Shown one piece after another: positions 1 through 8,951 of a stretch of DNA of 64,000 nucleotides. The stretch lies in the NCBI RefSeq assembly GCF_001426905.1, contig NZ_LMFQ01000021.1, positions 359,558-423,557 of the forward strand. Direction: 5' to 3'. The notes beneath the pieces were generated by a model. The model saw nothing but the letters and a program-made list of their open reading frames with translations, ran no database searches and was not told where the DNA came from. Origin of the DNA: Caulobacter sp. Root1455 (GTDB lineage: Bacteria > Pseudomonadota > Alphaproteobacteria > Caulobacterales > Caulobacteraceae). The position numbers were made by a program, and so were the translations under genes. Positions within the stretch are counted from its first letter, which is position 1; every line of letters starts with the position of its first letter.

Positions 1-1082
1 AGTGCCAGCCCTCGCGGATCGAGATGCGCCTGCGCACCGGCTATCTGGACAAGGCCACCGAGAGCCTGGACGAGGCCCTGGCCTGGATCGAGGAGTCCCG
101 TCGAAACCGGACTCCGATCTCGGTCGGCCTGCTGGGCAACGCCGCCGAGCTGCTGCCGGCCATGTTCGCGGCCGGCGTCCGCCCCGACCTGCTGACCGAC
201 CAGACCAGCGCCCACGATCCGATCAACGGCTACCTGCCGGCCGGCTGGACCCTGGACCAGTGGGCGGCCGCCAAGGAGCGCGAGCCCGAAACGGTGAACC
301 GCGCCGCCCGCGCCTCGATGGCGGTGCATGTGAAGGCCATGCTCGACTTCCAGGCCGCCGGCGTGCCCACCGTCGACTACGGCAACAACATCCGCCAGAT
401 GGCGCTGGAGGAAGGCGTGACGAACGCCTTCGACTTCCCGGGCTTCGTGCCGGCCTATATCCGCCCCCTGTTCTGCCGGGGCATCGGGCCGTTCCGTTGG
501 GCGGCGCTGTCGGGCGATCCGGAGGACATCAGGAAGACCGACGCCAAGGTCAAGGAACTGATCCCCGACAATCCGCACCTGCACCACTGGCTGGACATGG
601 CCGCCGAGAAGATCAAGTTCCAGGGCCTGCCCGCCCGGATCTGCTGGGTGGGCCTGGGCGACCGCCACCGCCTGGGTCTGGCGTTCAACGCGATGGTCGC
701 CTCGGGCGAGCTGAAGGCCCCCGTCGTGATCGGCCGCGATCACCTCGACAGCGGCTCGGTCGCCTCGCCCAACCGCGAGACCGAGGGGATGATGGACGGG
801 TCGGACGCGGTGTCGGACTGGCCGCTGCTGAACGCCCTGCTCAACACCGCCTCGGGCGCCACCTGGGTGTCGCTGCACCACGGCGGCGGGGTGGGCATGG
901 GCTTCTCGCAGCACGCCGGCATGGTGATCGTCGCCGACGGCACCGAGGCGGCGGCCAAGCGTCTGGCGCGGGTGCTGTGGAACGACCCGGCCACCGGCGT
1001 CATGCGCCACGCCGACGCCGGCTACGAGATCGCCAAGGCTTGCGCGCGGGAACACGGGCTGGACCTGCCGGGGATTTTGTAA
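1..1082 (+). CDS. hutU: Urocanate hydratase, 3' part
   Basis: Urocanase, the second enzyme of histidine degradation, hydrates urocanate to imidazolonepropionate in the cytoplasm using a tightly bound NAD. Only the last 360 or so codons are present; the 5' part lies before the window. The visible part has typical urocanase stretches: [32 protein letters not shown], a GNNIRQMA segment and the C-terminal [17 protein letters not shown]. The frame is open to the TAA at 1080-1082. A HutD-family gene follows 32 bases later in the same direction, which supports a hut operon. The remaining hut genes are presumably upstream, outside the window. Confidence 0.95.
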   Translation, partial: CQPSRIEMRLRTGYLDKATESLDEALAWIEESRRNRTPISVGLLGNAAELLPAMFAAGVRPDLLTDQTSAHDPINGYLPAGWTLDQWAAAKEREPETVNRAARASMAVHVKAMLDFQAAGVPTVDYGNNIRQMALEEGVTNAFDFPGFVPAYIRPLFCRGIGPFRWAALSGDPEDIRKTDAKVKELIPDNPHLHHWLDMAAEKIKFQGLPARICWVGLGDRHRLGLAFNAMVASGELKAPVVIGRDHLDSGSVASPNRETEGMMDGSDAVSDWPLLNALLNTASGATWVSLHHGGGVGMGFSQHAGMVIVADGTEAAAKRLARVLWNDPATGVMRHADAGYEIAKACAREHGLDLPGIL

Positions 1083-1114
1083 GCCATACTCCCCCCTCCT
1101 CGCGGATTAGATAG

Positions 1115-1699
1115 ATGCGCGTCCTGAGAGCCGCCGACCGGATCGCCACGCCGTGGAAGAACGGCGGCGGCCACACGCGCGAGGTGGCCGCCTTCCCGCC
1201 GGGGGCGGACCTGGACGGCTTCGAGTGGCGGATCAGCCTGGCGCAGATCGCCGCCGACGGCCCGTTCTCGACCTTCCCCGGCGTGGACCGGGTGCTGACG
1301 GTGATCCAGGGCGAAGGGCTGCTGCTGACCGTCGACGACCGCATGCTGGCGCTGGACGCCGCTTCCCCGCCCCTGGCCTTTCCGGGCGAGGCGCGGGTCG
1401 CGGCCCGCCTGACCGACGGACCGATCAGCGACCTGAACGTGATGGTGCGGCGCGACAAGTGGCGGGCGCGGACCCGCAGGCTGACCGTGGCCGGCGCCAG
1501 CGAGGTGGCCGCCAAGGCCCGGGTGACCCTGGTCCTGGTCCTGGATCCGTTGCGCGTCCTTCGCCCCGGGGGCGCGATCGACCTGTCGCCGCTGGACGCG
1601 GTTCTGCTCGAACACGGCCACTCACACCTAAGCCTCGAGGGACGCGGCCGAACATTGATCTCCGAAATCACGGTCGACCCGGAACATATTCCACAGTAA
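1115..1699 (+). CDS. hutD: HutD family protein
   Basis: A 194-residue protein of the HutD family, a cupin-fold protein found with histidine utilisation genes. Its exact role is unsettled; in Pseudomonas it is thought to limit hut activity, perhaps by binding urocanate or formylglutamate. Family signatures are visible: the N-terminal PWKNGGG, the WRISLAQIAADGPFS segment, FPGVDRVLTVIQG, and DLNVMVRR near residue 110. Length is normal for the family. It follows hutU by 32 bases and probably shares its transcript. No signal peptide or membrane segment is seen. Confidence 0.9.
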   Translation: MRVLRAADRIATPWKNGGGHTREVAAFPPGADLDGFEWRISLAQIAADGPFSTFPGVDRVLTVIQGEGLLLTVDDRMLALDAASPPLAFPGEARVAARLTDGPISDLNVMVRRDKWRARTRRLTVAGASEVAAKARVTLVLVLDPLRVLRPGGAIDLSPLDAVLLEHGHSHLSLEGRGRTLISEITVDPEHIPQ

Positions 1700-1831
1700 A
1701 GCTTCGACTATTCCGCGCGGCAGGCAAATCAACGCGCGACCTCCCGTCGCACGGAATTTGCCACGTCTTCGCCTTATCTGGTCGCTAGTCGGGCCAACGC
1801 TTTAGGCCTCAAAACGATCCAGGACGAATTA

Positions 1832-2497
1832 ATGCAAGCATCGACAGCGAAGAAACTCGCCCCCCTGGCGCGCGGCGCGCTGGGCCTGGCCCTGGTCTTC
1901 GCTCCGATGGTGGTGGCGGCGATGGAGAACCCGCACAAGGCCCCCCGCGGCCCCTCGCCGACCCTGCAGCGCCTGCTGGCCGACATGGCCGCCAAGCCCC
2001 AAAAGCCGGTCCGCAAGACGCTGATCTGGAGCGGTTCGGACATCGACGGCGACGGCGCGCCCGACTTCGCCAACCCGACCGGCGGCGCGCCGCGCGGCCA
2101 TGACGAGTTCGGCGACGGCCAGTTCGGCGCCCGCCGCGACGGCGGGGCCCGCGAGCACGAGGGCGTCGACTACGTGGCCAAGGCCGGCCAGGACGTCCAG
2201 GCCCCGATCTCCGGCTACGTCACCAAGATCGGCTACGCCTATGCCGGCTCCAGCGACCTGAAGTTCGTCGAGATCAGCAATCCGGCCCTCGGCTATGTCG
2301 CCCGCGCCTTCTACGTGACCCCCGGCGTCGAGGTCGGCCAGACCGTCCGCCTGGGCGAAACCATCGGCCGCGTCGAGAGCCTGCAAAGGCACTATCCGGG
2401 GATCACCAACCACGTGCACCTGGAGGTGATGGAGCCGGGCGGCGAGCGGGTGAACGCGGCGGCGCTGATCGTGAAGAAGCTGGTGGTTCAGGCGTAA
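1832..2497 (+). CDS. Secreted M23-family metallopeptidase
   Basis: A 221-residue protein with an N-terminal hydrophobic segment (residues 12-30) followed by an M23 (LytM/lysostaphin-like) domain. Zinc ligands can be placed: H109 and D113 in HEGVDY, and the HxH pair H194 and H196 in NHVHLEV. M23 enzymes cleave peptidoglycan cross-links in the periplasm, and all core ligands are present, so activity is plausible. The linker holds D70-I-D72-G-D74-G, resembling a calcium-binding loop. The gene stands alone behind a 132-base gap after hutD. An AGGAC stands about 9 bases before the ATG. Confidence 0.82.
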   Translation: MQASTAKKLAPLARGALGLALVFAPMVVAAMENPHKAPRGPSPTLQRLLADMAAKPQKPVRKTLIWSGSDIDGDGAPDFANPTGGAPRGHDEFGDGQFGARRDGGAREHEGVDYVAKAGQDVQAPISGYVTKIGYAYAGSSDLKFVEISNPALGYVARAFYVTPGVEVGQTVRLGETIGRVESLQRHYPGITNHVHLEVMEPGGERVNAAALIVKKLVVQA

Positions 2498-2513
2498 GGT
2501 TCAGCGGCCAACA

Positions 2514-2633
2514 CTTGCCCCCTACGGGTCGCTTCGCGACCCTCTTCCCCCACAGGGGGAAGAGGGCGCCGCGCGCGCGTCCTCCGCCCCCTATGGGGGC
2601 GGACAGACCGCGAAGCGGTCAGGTGGGGGCAAG
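2514..2633. repeat. Palindromic intergenic repeat, family A copy 1
   Basis: A roughly 120-base element with complementary ends (CTTGCCCCC at the left, GGGGGCAAG at the right). It has nested inner hairpins: GGGTCGC/GCGACCC around 2526-2542, CCTCTTCCCCC/GGGGGAAGAGG around 2541-2567, and GACCGC/GCGGTC near 2606-2620. A second copy lies at 61101-61215. It separates the convergent M23 and GH31 genes and could act as a two-way terminator. This REP/MITE-like form is common between Caulobacter genes. Confidence 0.8.
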
Positions 2634-2650
2634 TGAGTGAGCCACCTGAC

Positions 2651-5488
2651 CTACTTCCGCATCACCACCACCGGCTGACCGGCATACGCCACCGTCTGAT
2701 CCACCGTCTCGAAGTCGACCGGCTTGGCCCCGCCCCCGATGAACCGCACTTTGATCTCGCGGTTCTCGACCATCCCCTTGAACGACCCCGACCGCGCCCC
2801 GATCGTCAGCCGCCCCGAGGCGTTGTCGTAGCTCATCGGGATGCGGCTCCAGGCGCCGCGGGCGTAGCCGTTGCTGAGACCGTCGTCCTCGTAGAGCTCG
2901 AACGTCCCGTCGGCGCCGGTGTAGACCACCACGGTCAGCGGGGCGTCGGGCTTCTCGCCGACATATTGCTGGACCACCGTGGTCGGCACGATCGAGCCGG
3001 CCTTCACGAACAGCGGCATGCGCGACAGCGGCGCGTCGGCCTTGATGGTCTGGCCGCCCTTGAACGCCTTGCCGCTCTCGAAGTCGTACCAGGACGCGCC
3101 GGCCGGCAGGTAGACCGACCGCGAGCGAGCCTTGAACTCGGTCACCGGGGCGACCAGGAACGCCTTGCCGAACAGGTATTCGTCATTGACGTCGCGCGCC
3201 GTCTTGTCGGCCGGGAAGTCCATCACCAGGCCGCGCATGATGCTGCCGTCGCGCTGATAGGTGTCGGCCGCCAGGGTGTAGGTGTAGGGCATCAGCCGGT
3301 AGCGGAGCTCGTCGTACCAGGCCAGCGCCTTGTAGACCTCGGTCCCTTCGTCGGCGAGGTTGTAGATCTCGCGGAACGGGGTCTCGCCGTGGCTGCGGAA
3401 CAGCGGGCTGAAGGCGCCGAACTGGAACCAGCGCAGGTTCAGCTCCTGCCACTCGGCCCAGTGGGCCGGGTCCTTGTTGGTGTAGCGATCCTCGACCGAG
3501 AACCCGCCGATGTCGGTGGTCCAGTTGGGGATGCCCGACATCGACAGGTTCACGCCGGCCGAGATCTGGTCCTTCAGGTCGTCCCAGCGCGCGACCACGT
3601 CGCCGCTCCACAGGGCCACGCCGTTGCGCTGGATCCCACCGAAGCCCGAACGCGACAGGATGAAGCTGCGCTTGTCGGGGTTCAGCTCATGCTCGCCCTC
3701 GAACACGCCGGTGGTGTGGATCAGCGGATAGGAGTTGAAGAACTCCGCGCCCGGGCCCATGGCCGTCGGCCCCATGCGCAAGGTGCGCTCGGGGATGTCG
3801 AGGTTGGAGTGCATGTCCGGCTCGTCGCTGTCCATCCACCAGGCGTCGACGCCGTAGACCTTCAGGCTCTCCTTGACCTGGCGCCAGTAGATGTCGCGCG
3901 CCTCCTTGGAATAGGGGTCGTAGAACGAGTTCAGATAGCCGGGGCCCACCCAGTCGAGCGCGCCCTGCTCGATGTTGCGGTGGTACATGTGGCCCTTGGC
4001 GTCGAGCTCCTTGTAGTGATCCGTGGTCGGATAGAACTTGGCCCAGATCGAGATCATGAAGTGGGCGTTGAGGTCGTGGACCTCGTCGATCATCGCCTTG
4101 GGGTCGGGGAAGCGCGTCTGGTCGAACTTATGGCTGCCCCAGCTGTCGTCCTTCCAGTAGCGCCAGTCCTCGACGATGTTGTCGAGCGGCAGCTTGCGGG
4201 CCCGGTATTCCTTGACCACGCCCAGCAGCTGGTCGGCGGTCTCGTAGCGCTGGCGGCTCTGCCACAGGCCATAGGCCCAGCGCGGCATCATCACCGCGTC
4301 GCCGGTCAGGCCGCGATAGCCGCTGATCACCTGGTCCAGGTCGCCGCCGCCGACATAGTAGTAGTCGATCGCATGGGCGACCTCCGAGGTGAGGGTCAGC
4401 GAATGCTGGTCGGCCGCCGCGATCGGGTTGTTGTGCAGCAGGGCGATGTAGCCGTCGTTGGGATCCCACTCGACGCGGATCTTGTGGCGGGTCCCGGCCT
4501 TCATCGGGGCGGTGAAGTTGTGGAACCAGGGGTTCCAGTTCTGCCGCCAGCGATCGATCGTCAGCTTGCCGTCGACATAGAGCTTGGCGTAGCTGGACGA
4601 GTAGAGCTTGAACTTCTGGACGCCGCCGACCGGGGCCTCGACCGAGCCTTCCCAGACCACGGTGGCGCCCTTGACCGGCTTCTTGTCGGGGCCCGTCAGC
4701 TCGGCCGGCCAGTTGGGCAGGTCCTTCAGATAGCGGTAGTTGATGTCCTGCTCGGTCCGGGTCAGCTTGAGCTCGCCCTTGACGTAGTACCTGGCGGTGA
4801 AGCCGCCCGGCTTGCCGGCCGCGTCGAAGATCTTCAGGTCGCGCGAGGCCAGGTCGTACGGCGTCGGGTCGCCGAAGCGAGTGATGCCGTTGTTCTCCCA
4901 CAGCAGGCCGTAGTTGCGGGTCGACAGCACGAACGGCACGGCGATGTCGCGGTTGTACTGGGCCAGTTCGACGTCCTGGCCATTGTAGTTCATCTGGCCG
5001 TTCTGGTGCTGGCCCAGGCCGTAGAAGGCTTCGTCCGTGCCCGGATTGAACTGTTGGCTGACGCCGTAGAACGTCTTGCCGTCGATGGTCTCTGTCTTGA
5101 ACGGACGCCGGCCGTTCTCGGCGAGGACCAGCTTGCCCGCCTCGTCGCGGAAGCTGACCGCGCCGTCCGCCAGGGACACCTCGGCCGCGGCCTTGCCGGC
5201 CTTGACCACCACCTTGCCGCCGGCCTCGCTGACCGTGAAGGCGCCGCCGGGCTTGGCCGTGACCATCAGGCTGGGCGGGACGTCCAAGCTGTTGGTCGGC
5301 GTGGCGGTGACGTGGATGACCCGCTCGCCCATCACCTGCAGCCGGACCTTCTTGGCCGGCCCCGAGGCGGGGGTGACGATCACGCCGTCGGCGGTCTTCT
5401 CGAACGCGCCGTCCAGGGCGAACGCACTGGTCGAGGCCATCAGGGCCAGGGCCAGGCCGGCGGCGAAGGTCTTCGGGAGCATGCGCAT
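2651..5488 (-). CDS. Secreted GH31 alpha-xylosidase-like enzyme with PA14-like insert
   Basis: A 945-residue glycoside hydrolase of family GH31. It starts with a signal peptide (MRMLPKTFAAGLALALMAS, cleavage after about residue 24), so it acts in the periplasm or at the cell surface. The nucleophile is D553 in WWMDSDEPD and the acid/base is about D630 in WSGD. A PA14-like insert lies at about residues 256-350, between the N-terminal sandwich and the barrel. Xyloglucan-active Xyl31A enzymes share this PA14 layout, which favours alpha-xylosidase over alpha-glucosidase, although the family alone cannot fix the substrate. It follows the GH35 gene by 68 bases on the same strand and is probably cotranscribed with it. 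Confidence 0.9.
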   Translation of the reverse strand: MRMLPKTFAAGLALALMASTSAFALDGAFEKTADGVIVTPASGPAKKVRLQVMGERVIHVTATPTNSLDVPPSLMVTAKPGGAFTVSEAGGKVVVKAGKAAAEVSLADGAVSFRDEAGKLVLAENGRRPFKTETIDGKTFYGVSQQFNPGTDEAFYGLGQHQNGQMNYNGQDVELAQYNRDIAVPFVLSTRNYGLLWENNGITRFGDPTPYDLASRDLKIFDAAGKPGGFTARYYVKGELKLTRTEQDINYRYLKDLPNWPAELTGPDKKPVKGATVVWEGSVEAPVGGVQKFKLYSSSYAKLYVDGKLTIDRWRQNWNPWFHNFTAPMKAGTRHKIRVEWDPNDGYIALLHNNPIAAADQHSLTLTSEVAHAIDYYYVGGGDLDQVISGYRGLTGDAVMMPRWAYGLWQSRQRYETADQLLGVVKEYRARKLPLDNIVEDWRYWKDDSWGSHKFDQTRFPDPKAMIDEVHDLNAHFMISIWAKFYPTTDHYKELDAKGHMYHRNIEQGALDWVGPGYLNSFYDPYSKEARDIYWRQVKESLKVYGVDAWWMDSDEPDMHSNLDIPERTLRMGPTAMGPGAEFFNSYPLIHTTGVFEGEHELNPDKRSFILSRSGFGGIQRNGVALWSGDVVARWDDLKDQISAGVNLSMSGIPNWTTDIGGFSVEDRYTNKDPAHWAEWQELNLRWFQFGAFSPLFRSHGETPFREIYNLADEGTEVYKALAWYDELRYRLMPYTYTLAADTYQRDGSIMRGLVMDFPADKTARDVNDEYLFGKAFLVAPVTEFKARSRSVYLPAGASWYDFESGKAFKGGQTIKADAPLSRMPLFVKAGSIVPTTVVQQYVGEKPDAPLTVVVYTGADGTFELYEDDGLSNGYARGAWSRIPMSYDNASGRLTIGARSGSFKGMVENREIKVRFIGGGAKPVDFETVDQTVAYAGQPVVVMRK

Positions 5489-5514
5489 TGGGTCTTCCTA
5501 TGGTCTCGATTTAT

Positions 5515-5545
5515 CTGCGCCGATCCCCGCGCTCGCCGGGATGAG
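5515..5545. repeat. Partial REP-like palindrome between GH35 and GH31
   Basis: The 68-base gap between the GH35 stop and the GH31 start contains a half-palindrome around ATCCCCGCGCTCGCCGGGAT. It resembles the common REP-type unit ending CCGGGATGA that is also seen near 19212. It might modulate RNA stability between the two genes. Only one arm is recognisable. Confidence 0.5.
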
Positions 5546-5556
5546 CGGGTTCAATG

Positions 5557-7215
5557 TCAGTACGTGGCCAGCTTGACCTTCAGCACCTGCGGCAAGGTCG
5601 TCAGGTTCAGGCCGTAGTCGGTCTGGTCGCCGTTCCACAGGCGGTCGAAGACCCACTGGCCGTTCTCGAAGTGACCCTCCTCGACCCGGGCCATCATGAA
5701 CCGCTCGCCCTTGGCCGAGCCGAAGCTGACGCGGGCGCGGTAGCCGGTGACCAGGAACTCGTTGGCCGACAGCCGGGCGATCAGGGCCCCGCCGTCGGGG
5801 ACCTCGCGATTGGGCTGCTTGTCGGCCTTGCCCATCCAGGGCGCGTCGATCGAGCCGAACTGCCATTCGCCGTACGAGACTGTGGCGGTCCAGCGGTCGC
5901 CCAGCTTCAGGGTCTCGGCCTTGCGGTCGTCGGCCTCGCCCACGCCCCAGACATCGCCCGTGTAGGACAGCCTGGCCCACTCGCGGGCCATCGGGGCCAG
6001 CAGGCGGTAGTGGACCGCGAAGTTCTCCAGCGCCTGGGCGTCGACCGTCTTGGCGCCGAGCGGGTAGTTGGAATAGCCCGTGTAATCCAGGCCAAACGGC
6101 GAGAAGCCCAGGGCGTGGGCGCCCAGCACATCATAAAAGAACCGCGCGAAGCCCTTGTCGTCGCCGATCTCGGGCACGAACAGGGCGTTGTCGGGCCGCG
6201 CGTACTGCTCCAGCGTCTTCCGGACGTTGGCGCTCTCGCGCATGTAGATGTCGGGCGCGATGGCGTCGATCGAGGGCGCGGCGGCCTTCCAGACGTCCAG
6301 CACGTTCCAGGTCGGCCCGCCCGACGAGTAGGTGTACGGATCCTGGTAGTTGAAGGGATCGCGCAGGGCCGCGTTGACGTACATCGGCAGGGCCAGCTCG
6401 CGCTTGCCGGCGGCGGCGACCTCGTCGACGAACCGGCCGATCGACCAGGCATGGAAGAACTCGTCGGCGTCCTTGCCGAACACCTGGCTCCAGGTTCCCG
6501 GCTTCTTGCCCATCGCCTTGACCAACTGGGCCGGCACGGGCCCCTCGAACAGCTTCTGGGCGGTCGGCGAGTGGTCGCGGACGGCGTTGTAGGTGCCGGT
6601 CTCGTTCTCGGGCTGGATCATGATCACGGTGTGATCGGGATCGGCCGTCTTCAGGTGGCGCATCAGGGCGGCGAAGGCCTTCTTGTCGGCCTCCAGCGTG
6701 GCTGGGAAGTGCGGCGACAACGAGTTGCGGGTCTCGCCCTTGGCGGTGATCACCCGCGGGAAGCGCTTGTTGTCCAGCTTGACCCATTCGGGCGCGTAGT
6801 TCGGACCGTTGTTCTTCCAGGTCCCGAACCACAACAGCACCAGGCGCACGTCGTTCTCGCGGGCCTGTTTCAGCAGCACGTCGACATACGAGAAATCGAA
6901 CTGCCCTTCGACCGGTTCGATCTGCTCCCAGGCGACCGGGATCTCCAGGGTGTTGGCGTGCAGGGCCTTCACGGCCGGCCACACCTTGGGCAGCTGCGAG
7001 GGATAGTTGGCGGCGTTGTTGGCCTGGACGCCCAGCATCAGGAAGGGCGCGCCGTCGACCATCAGGGCATGGCGACCGTCCTTCTCGACCAGCCTGGGGG
7101 CGTCCGTCGCGTGGGCGCCGCCGACGAACAGCGACGCGGCCGCGACAACGGCCAGGGCCGAGGCGAGGGGCGAGGCGAGCTTGCCGCGCGCGGAGGGTGA
7201 AAACTGGCTGGGCAT
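5557..7215 (-). CDS. Secreted GH35 beta-galactosidase-like protein (DUF5597 type)
   Basis: A 552-residue GH35-type enzyme with a signal peptide (hydrophobic stretch ending GGAHA). The ATG at 7215 is chosen because GGGAGG stands a few bases upstream; an in-frame start at 7251 is less likely. The barrel contains QPENETGTY (acid/base region, about residue 205) and VPEIGDD (nucleophile region, about residue 350), matching the two GH35 glutamates. The C-terminal part looks like the DUF5597 sandwich of bacterial GH35 enzymes. Bgl35A in xyloglucan loci strips terminal galactose, and the adjacent GH31 gene supports the same role here. A TAGCGCTA-centred palindrome lies about 55 bases upstream. Confidence 0.87.
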   Translation of the reverse strand: MPSQFSPSARGKLASPLASALAVVAAASLFVGGAHATDAPRLVEKDGRHALMVDGAPFLMLGVQANNAANYPSQLPKVWPAVKALHANTLEIPVAWEQIEPVEGQFDFSYVDVLLKQARENDVRLVLLWFGTWKNNGPNYAPEWVKLDNKRFPRVITAKGETRNSLSPHFPATLEADKKAFAALMRHLKTADPDHTVIMIQPENETGTYNAVRDHSPTAQKLFEGPVPAQLVKAMGKKPGTWSQVFGKDADEFFHAWSIGRFVDEVAAAGKRELALPMYVNAALRDPFNYQDPYTYSSGGPTWNVLDVWKAAAPSIDAIAPDIYMRESANVRKTLEQYARPDNALFVPEIGDDKGFARFFYDVLGAHALGFSPFGLDYTGYSNYPLGAKTVDAQALENFAVHYRLLAPMAREWARLSYTGDVWGVGEADDRKAETLKLGDRWTATVSYGEWQFGSIDAPWMGKADKQPNREVPDGGALIARLSANEFLVTGYRARVSFGSAKGERFMMARVEEGHFENGQWVFDRLWNGDQTDYGLNLTTLPQVLKVKLATY

Positions 7216-7267
7216 CGGGCCTCCCGGTTCGTCGACGTTCCCGGGAAGCATCCCATCGCGGCGACTT

Positions 7268-7281
7268 TGTTAGCGCTATCA
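7268..7281. promoter_or_regulatory. Candidate LacI-type operator upstream of GH35-GH31
   Basis: TGTTAGCGCTATCA, a near-perfect palindrome lying 52 bases before the GH35 start. It differs at one position from the perfect palindrome at 12083-12096. The TAGCGCTA core is typical of LacI-family operators and, from memory, resembles the operator of Caulobacter XylR. On the minus strand the neighbouring TATCATACTTATACGA is AT-rich and also has a loose counterpart near the 12083 site, so it may be part of the promoter. Confidence 0.6.
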
Positions 7282-7349
7282 CTCGTATAAGTATGATAAT
7301 TCCTTGGCAAGGCTTGGGAAGCCTTTCGCCACGGTTTCGAGCCGCGGCG

Positions 7350-8870
7350 TCAGGCGTCCGGAGGCGGGTCCGCGCGGCAGTAGCGGGCGATGAAATCGGC
7401 GTGGCCGGGCGAGGCCTCGGCGGCCTGCCGCACCGCGCCCCGTCGCAGCTTCAACCCGTGCGACAGCTCGGCCAGCGGGAGGGCGTCCGCCCGCCGGTCA
7501 TAGTCCTTCGGCCAGACCTGCTGGCCCAGCAGCACCGACAGCCAGCTGGGCTCGAAGAAGGCCTCGTAGGTGTTCAAACCCATCGATCCGGTCGCGCGGA
7601 AGGTCTCCAGCGTCGCCTTGAGACTGTCGGGCAGGCTCATGGTCCGGACCGCGTCCCAGAAGGGCTCGCCCACCCGCTGGTTGGTGCAGTAGTGGGCGAT
7701 CAGGAAGTCGCGGATCCGCTCGTACTCCTCGCCGCTCTTGGCGTTGAAGGCGTCCGCCAGCTTCGGATCGCAGGCCCGGTCGGGGAAGAACTCGATCAGG
7801 TGGCCGATGCCGTTCTGGATCAGGTGGATGCTGGTGCTCTCCAGCGGCTCCATGAAGCCGCCGGCCAGGCCCAGGGCCACGACATTGCGGTTCCAGAACT
7901 TGCGCCGCCGGCCGGTGACGAAGCGCAGGGGCCGGGGGACGTCCAGGGCCGCGCCGTCCAGATTGGCCAGCAGGGTCTGCGCCGCCGCGTCGTCGTCGAT
8001 GTACTGGCTGCAATAGACATAGCCGTTGCCGGTCCGGTGCTGCAGCGGGATGCGCCACTGCCAGCCGGCGGAGCGGGCCGTGGCGCTGGTGAAGGGCGTC
8101 GGCGGGCCCACGTTCTGGCTGGGCACGGCCAGAGCCCGGTCGACCGGCAGCCAACGGCTCCAGTCCTCGTAGCCGGTCTTCAGCGCCCCTTCGATCAGCA
8201 GGCCCCGAAAGCCCGAGCAGTCGACGAACAGATCGGCTTCCACCCGCGCGCCGCTCTCCAGCACCACCGCCTCGACGAAGCCGTCGTCGGCGCGCAGGGC
8301 CACGTCGACGATCTTGCCCTCGGTGCGCCTGACGCCGTTGGCCTCGGCGAAACCGCGCAGGTAGCGGCCGTAGAGCGTGGCGTCGAACTGGAAGGCGTAG
8401 GAGTAGGTCGAATAGACCGAGCGTGGGTCGGGCGTCGGCGGGCGGAACCGGCCGAGGTCGGCCATCATCGTGACCAGCGAATGCTCCTGCAGGCCAGCGG
8501 TCTCGCCCGCCGCCCGCATGCGCAGCCAGTGGTGGTGCGGCGGCACGCCGTCGATCGGCGGGCCGAAGTCGCCGAAGCCGTGGAAATAGCGCGAGCCGGG
8601 CTTTCCCCAGCCGTTGAACTCGATGCCCAGCTTGAAGGTCGCCTGGGTCTTCTTGATGAAGTCGATCTCGTCCAGGCCCAGAGTGGCGTTGAACAGGCGG
8701 ATCGGCGGGATCGTCGCCTCCCCCACCCCCACGGTGCCGATCTCGGCCGACTCCACCACCTCGATCGCCACGGGGGCGCCCTCGATGAAGCGCGACAGGG
8801 CCGCCGCCGCCATCCAGCCGGCCGTGCCGCCGCCAACCACGACGATCTTGCGGATGCGATTGTCGGTCAC
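7350..8870 (-). CDS. Flavin-dependent tryptophan-halogenase-like protein
   Basis: A 506-residue protein of the tryptophan 7-halogenase family. It has the FAD-binding GGGTAGWMAA near the N-terminus, the lysine in FKLGIEF (about residue 80) that aligns with the catalytic halogenase lysine, and the family WxWxIP motif as GWQWRIP. All these point to a working fold. True substrates of the many family members beside TonB receptors are mostly unknown, so halogenation here is not established. The GTG at 8870 is preferred because GGAG lies six bases upstream; a GTG at 8882 is also possible. It lies just downstream of the TonB receptor gene, separated by a terminator-like hairpin. Confidence 0.85.
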   Translation of the reverse strand: MTDNRIRKIVVVGGGTAGWMAAAALSRFIEGAPVAIEVVESAEIGTVGVGEATIPPIRLFNATLGLDEIDFIKKTQATFKLGIEFNGWGKPGSRYFHGFGDFGPPIDGVPPHHHWLRMRAAGETAGLQEHSLVTMMADLGRFRPPTPDPRSVYSTYSYAFQFDATLYGRYLRGFAEANGVRRTEGKIVDVALRADDGFVEAVVLESGARVEADLFVDCSGFRGLLIEGALKTGYEDWSRWLPVDRALAVPSQNVGPPTPFTSATARSAGWQWRIPLQHRTGNGYVYCSQYIDDDAAAQTLLANLDGAALDVPRPLRFVTGRRRKFWNRNVVALGLAGGFMEPLESTSIHLIQNGIGHLIEFFPDRACDPKLADAFNAKSGEEYERIRDFLIAHYCTNQRVGEPFWDAVRTMSLPDSLKATLETFRATGSMGLNTYEAFFEPSWLSVLLGQQVWPKDYDRRADALPLAELSHGLKLRRGAVRQAAEASPGHADFIARYCRADPPPDA

Positions 8871-8903
8871 GCCGCTCTCCACCTGGAACCTGCGAAAGGA
8901 AAA

Positions 8904-8930
8904 GGCCCGCGCTTCATCGAAGCGCGGGCC
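8904..8930 (-). terminator. Intrinsic terminator or attenuator after the TonB receptor gene
   Basis: A perfect 12-base stem, GGCCCGCGCTTC/GAAGCGCGGGCC, with a three-base loop. On the minus strand it is followed by TTTTCCTTT. It sits between the TonB receptor stop and the halogenase-like gene, so it can end most receptor transcripts while letting some read through. Confidence 0.8.
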
Positions 8931-8951
8931 CGATCCTAGTCCAACCTGGGC

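Noticed and set aside
2633..5617. 994-codon open frame on the plus strand opposite GH31
   Set aside because: Its product is rich in Arg, Val, Asp, His and Gly without domains. It mirrors the GC-rich third positions of the real GH31 gene on the other strand.
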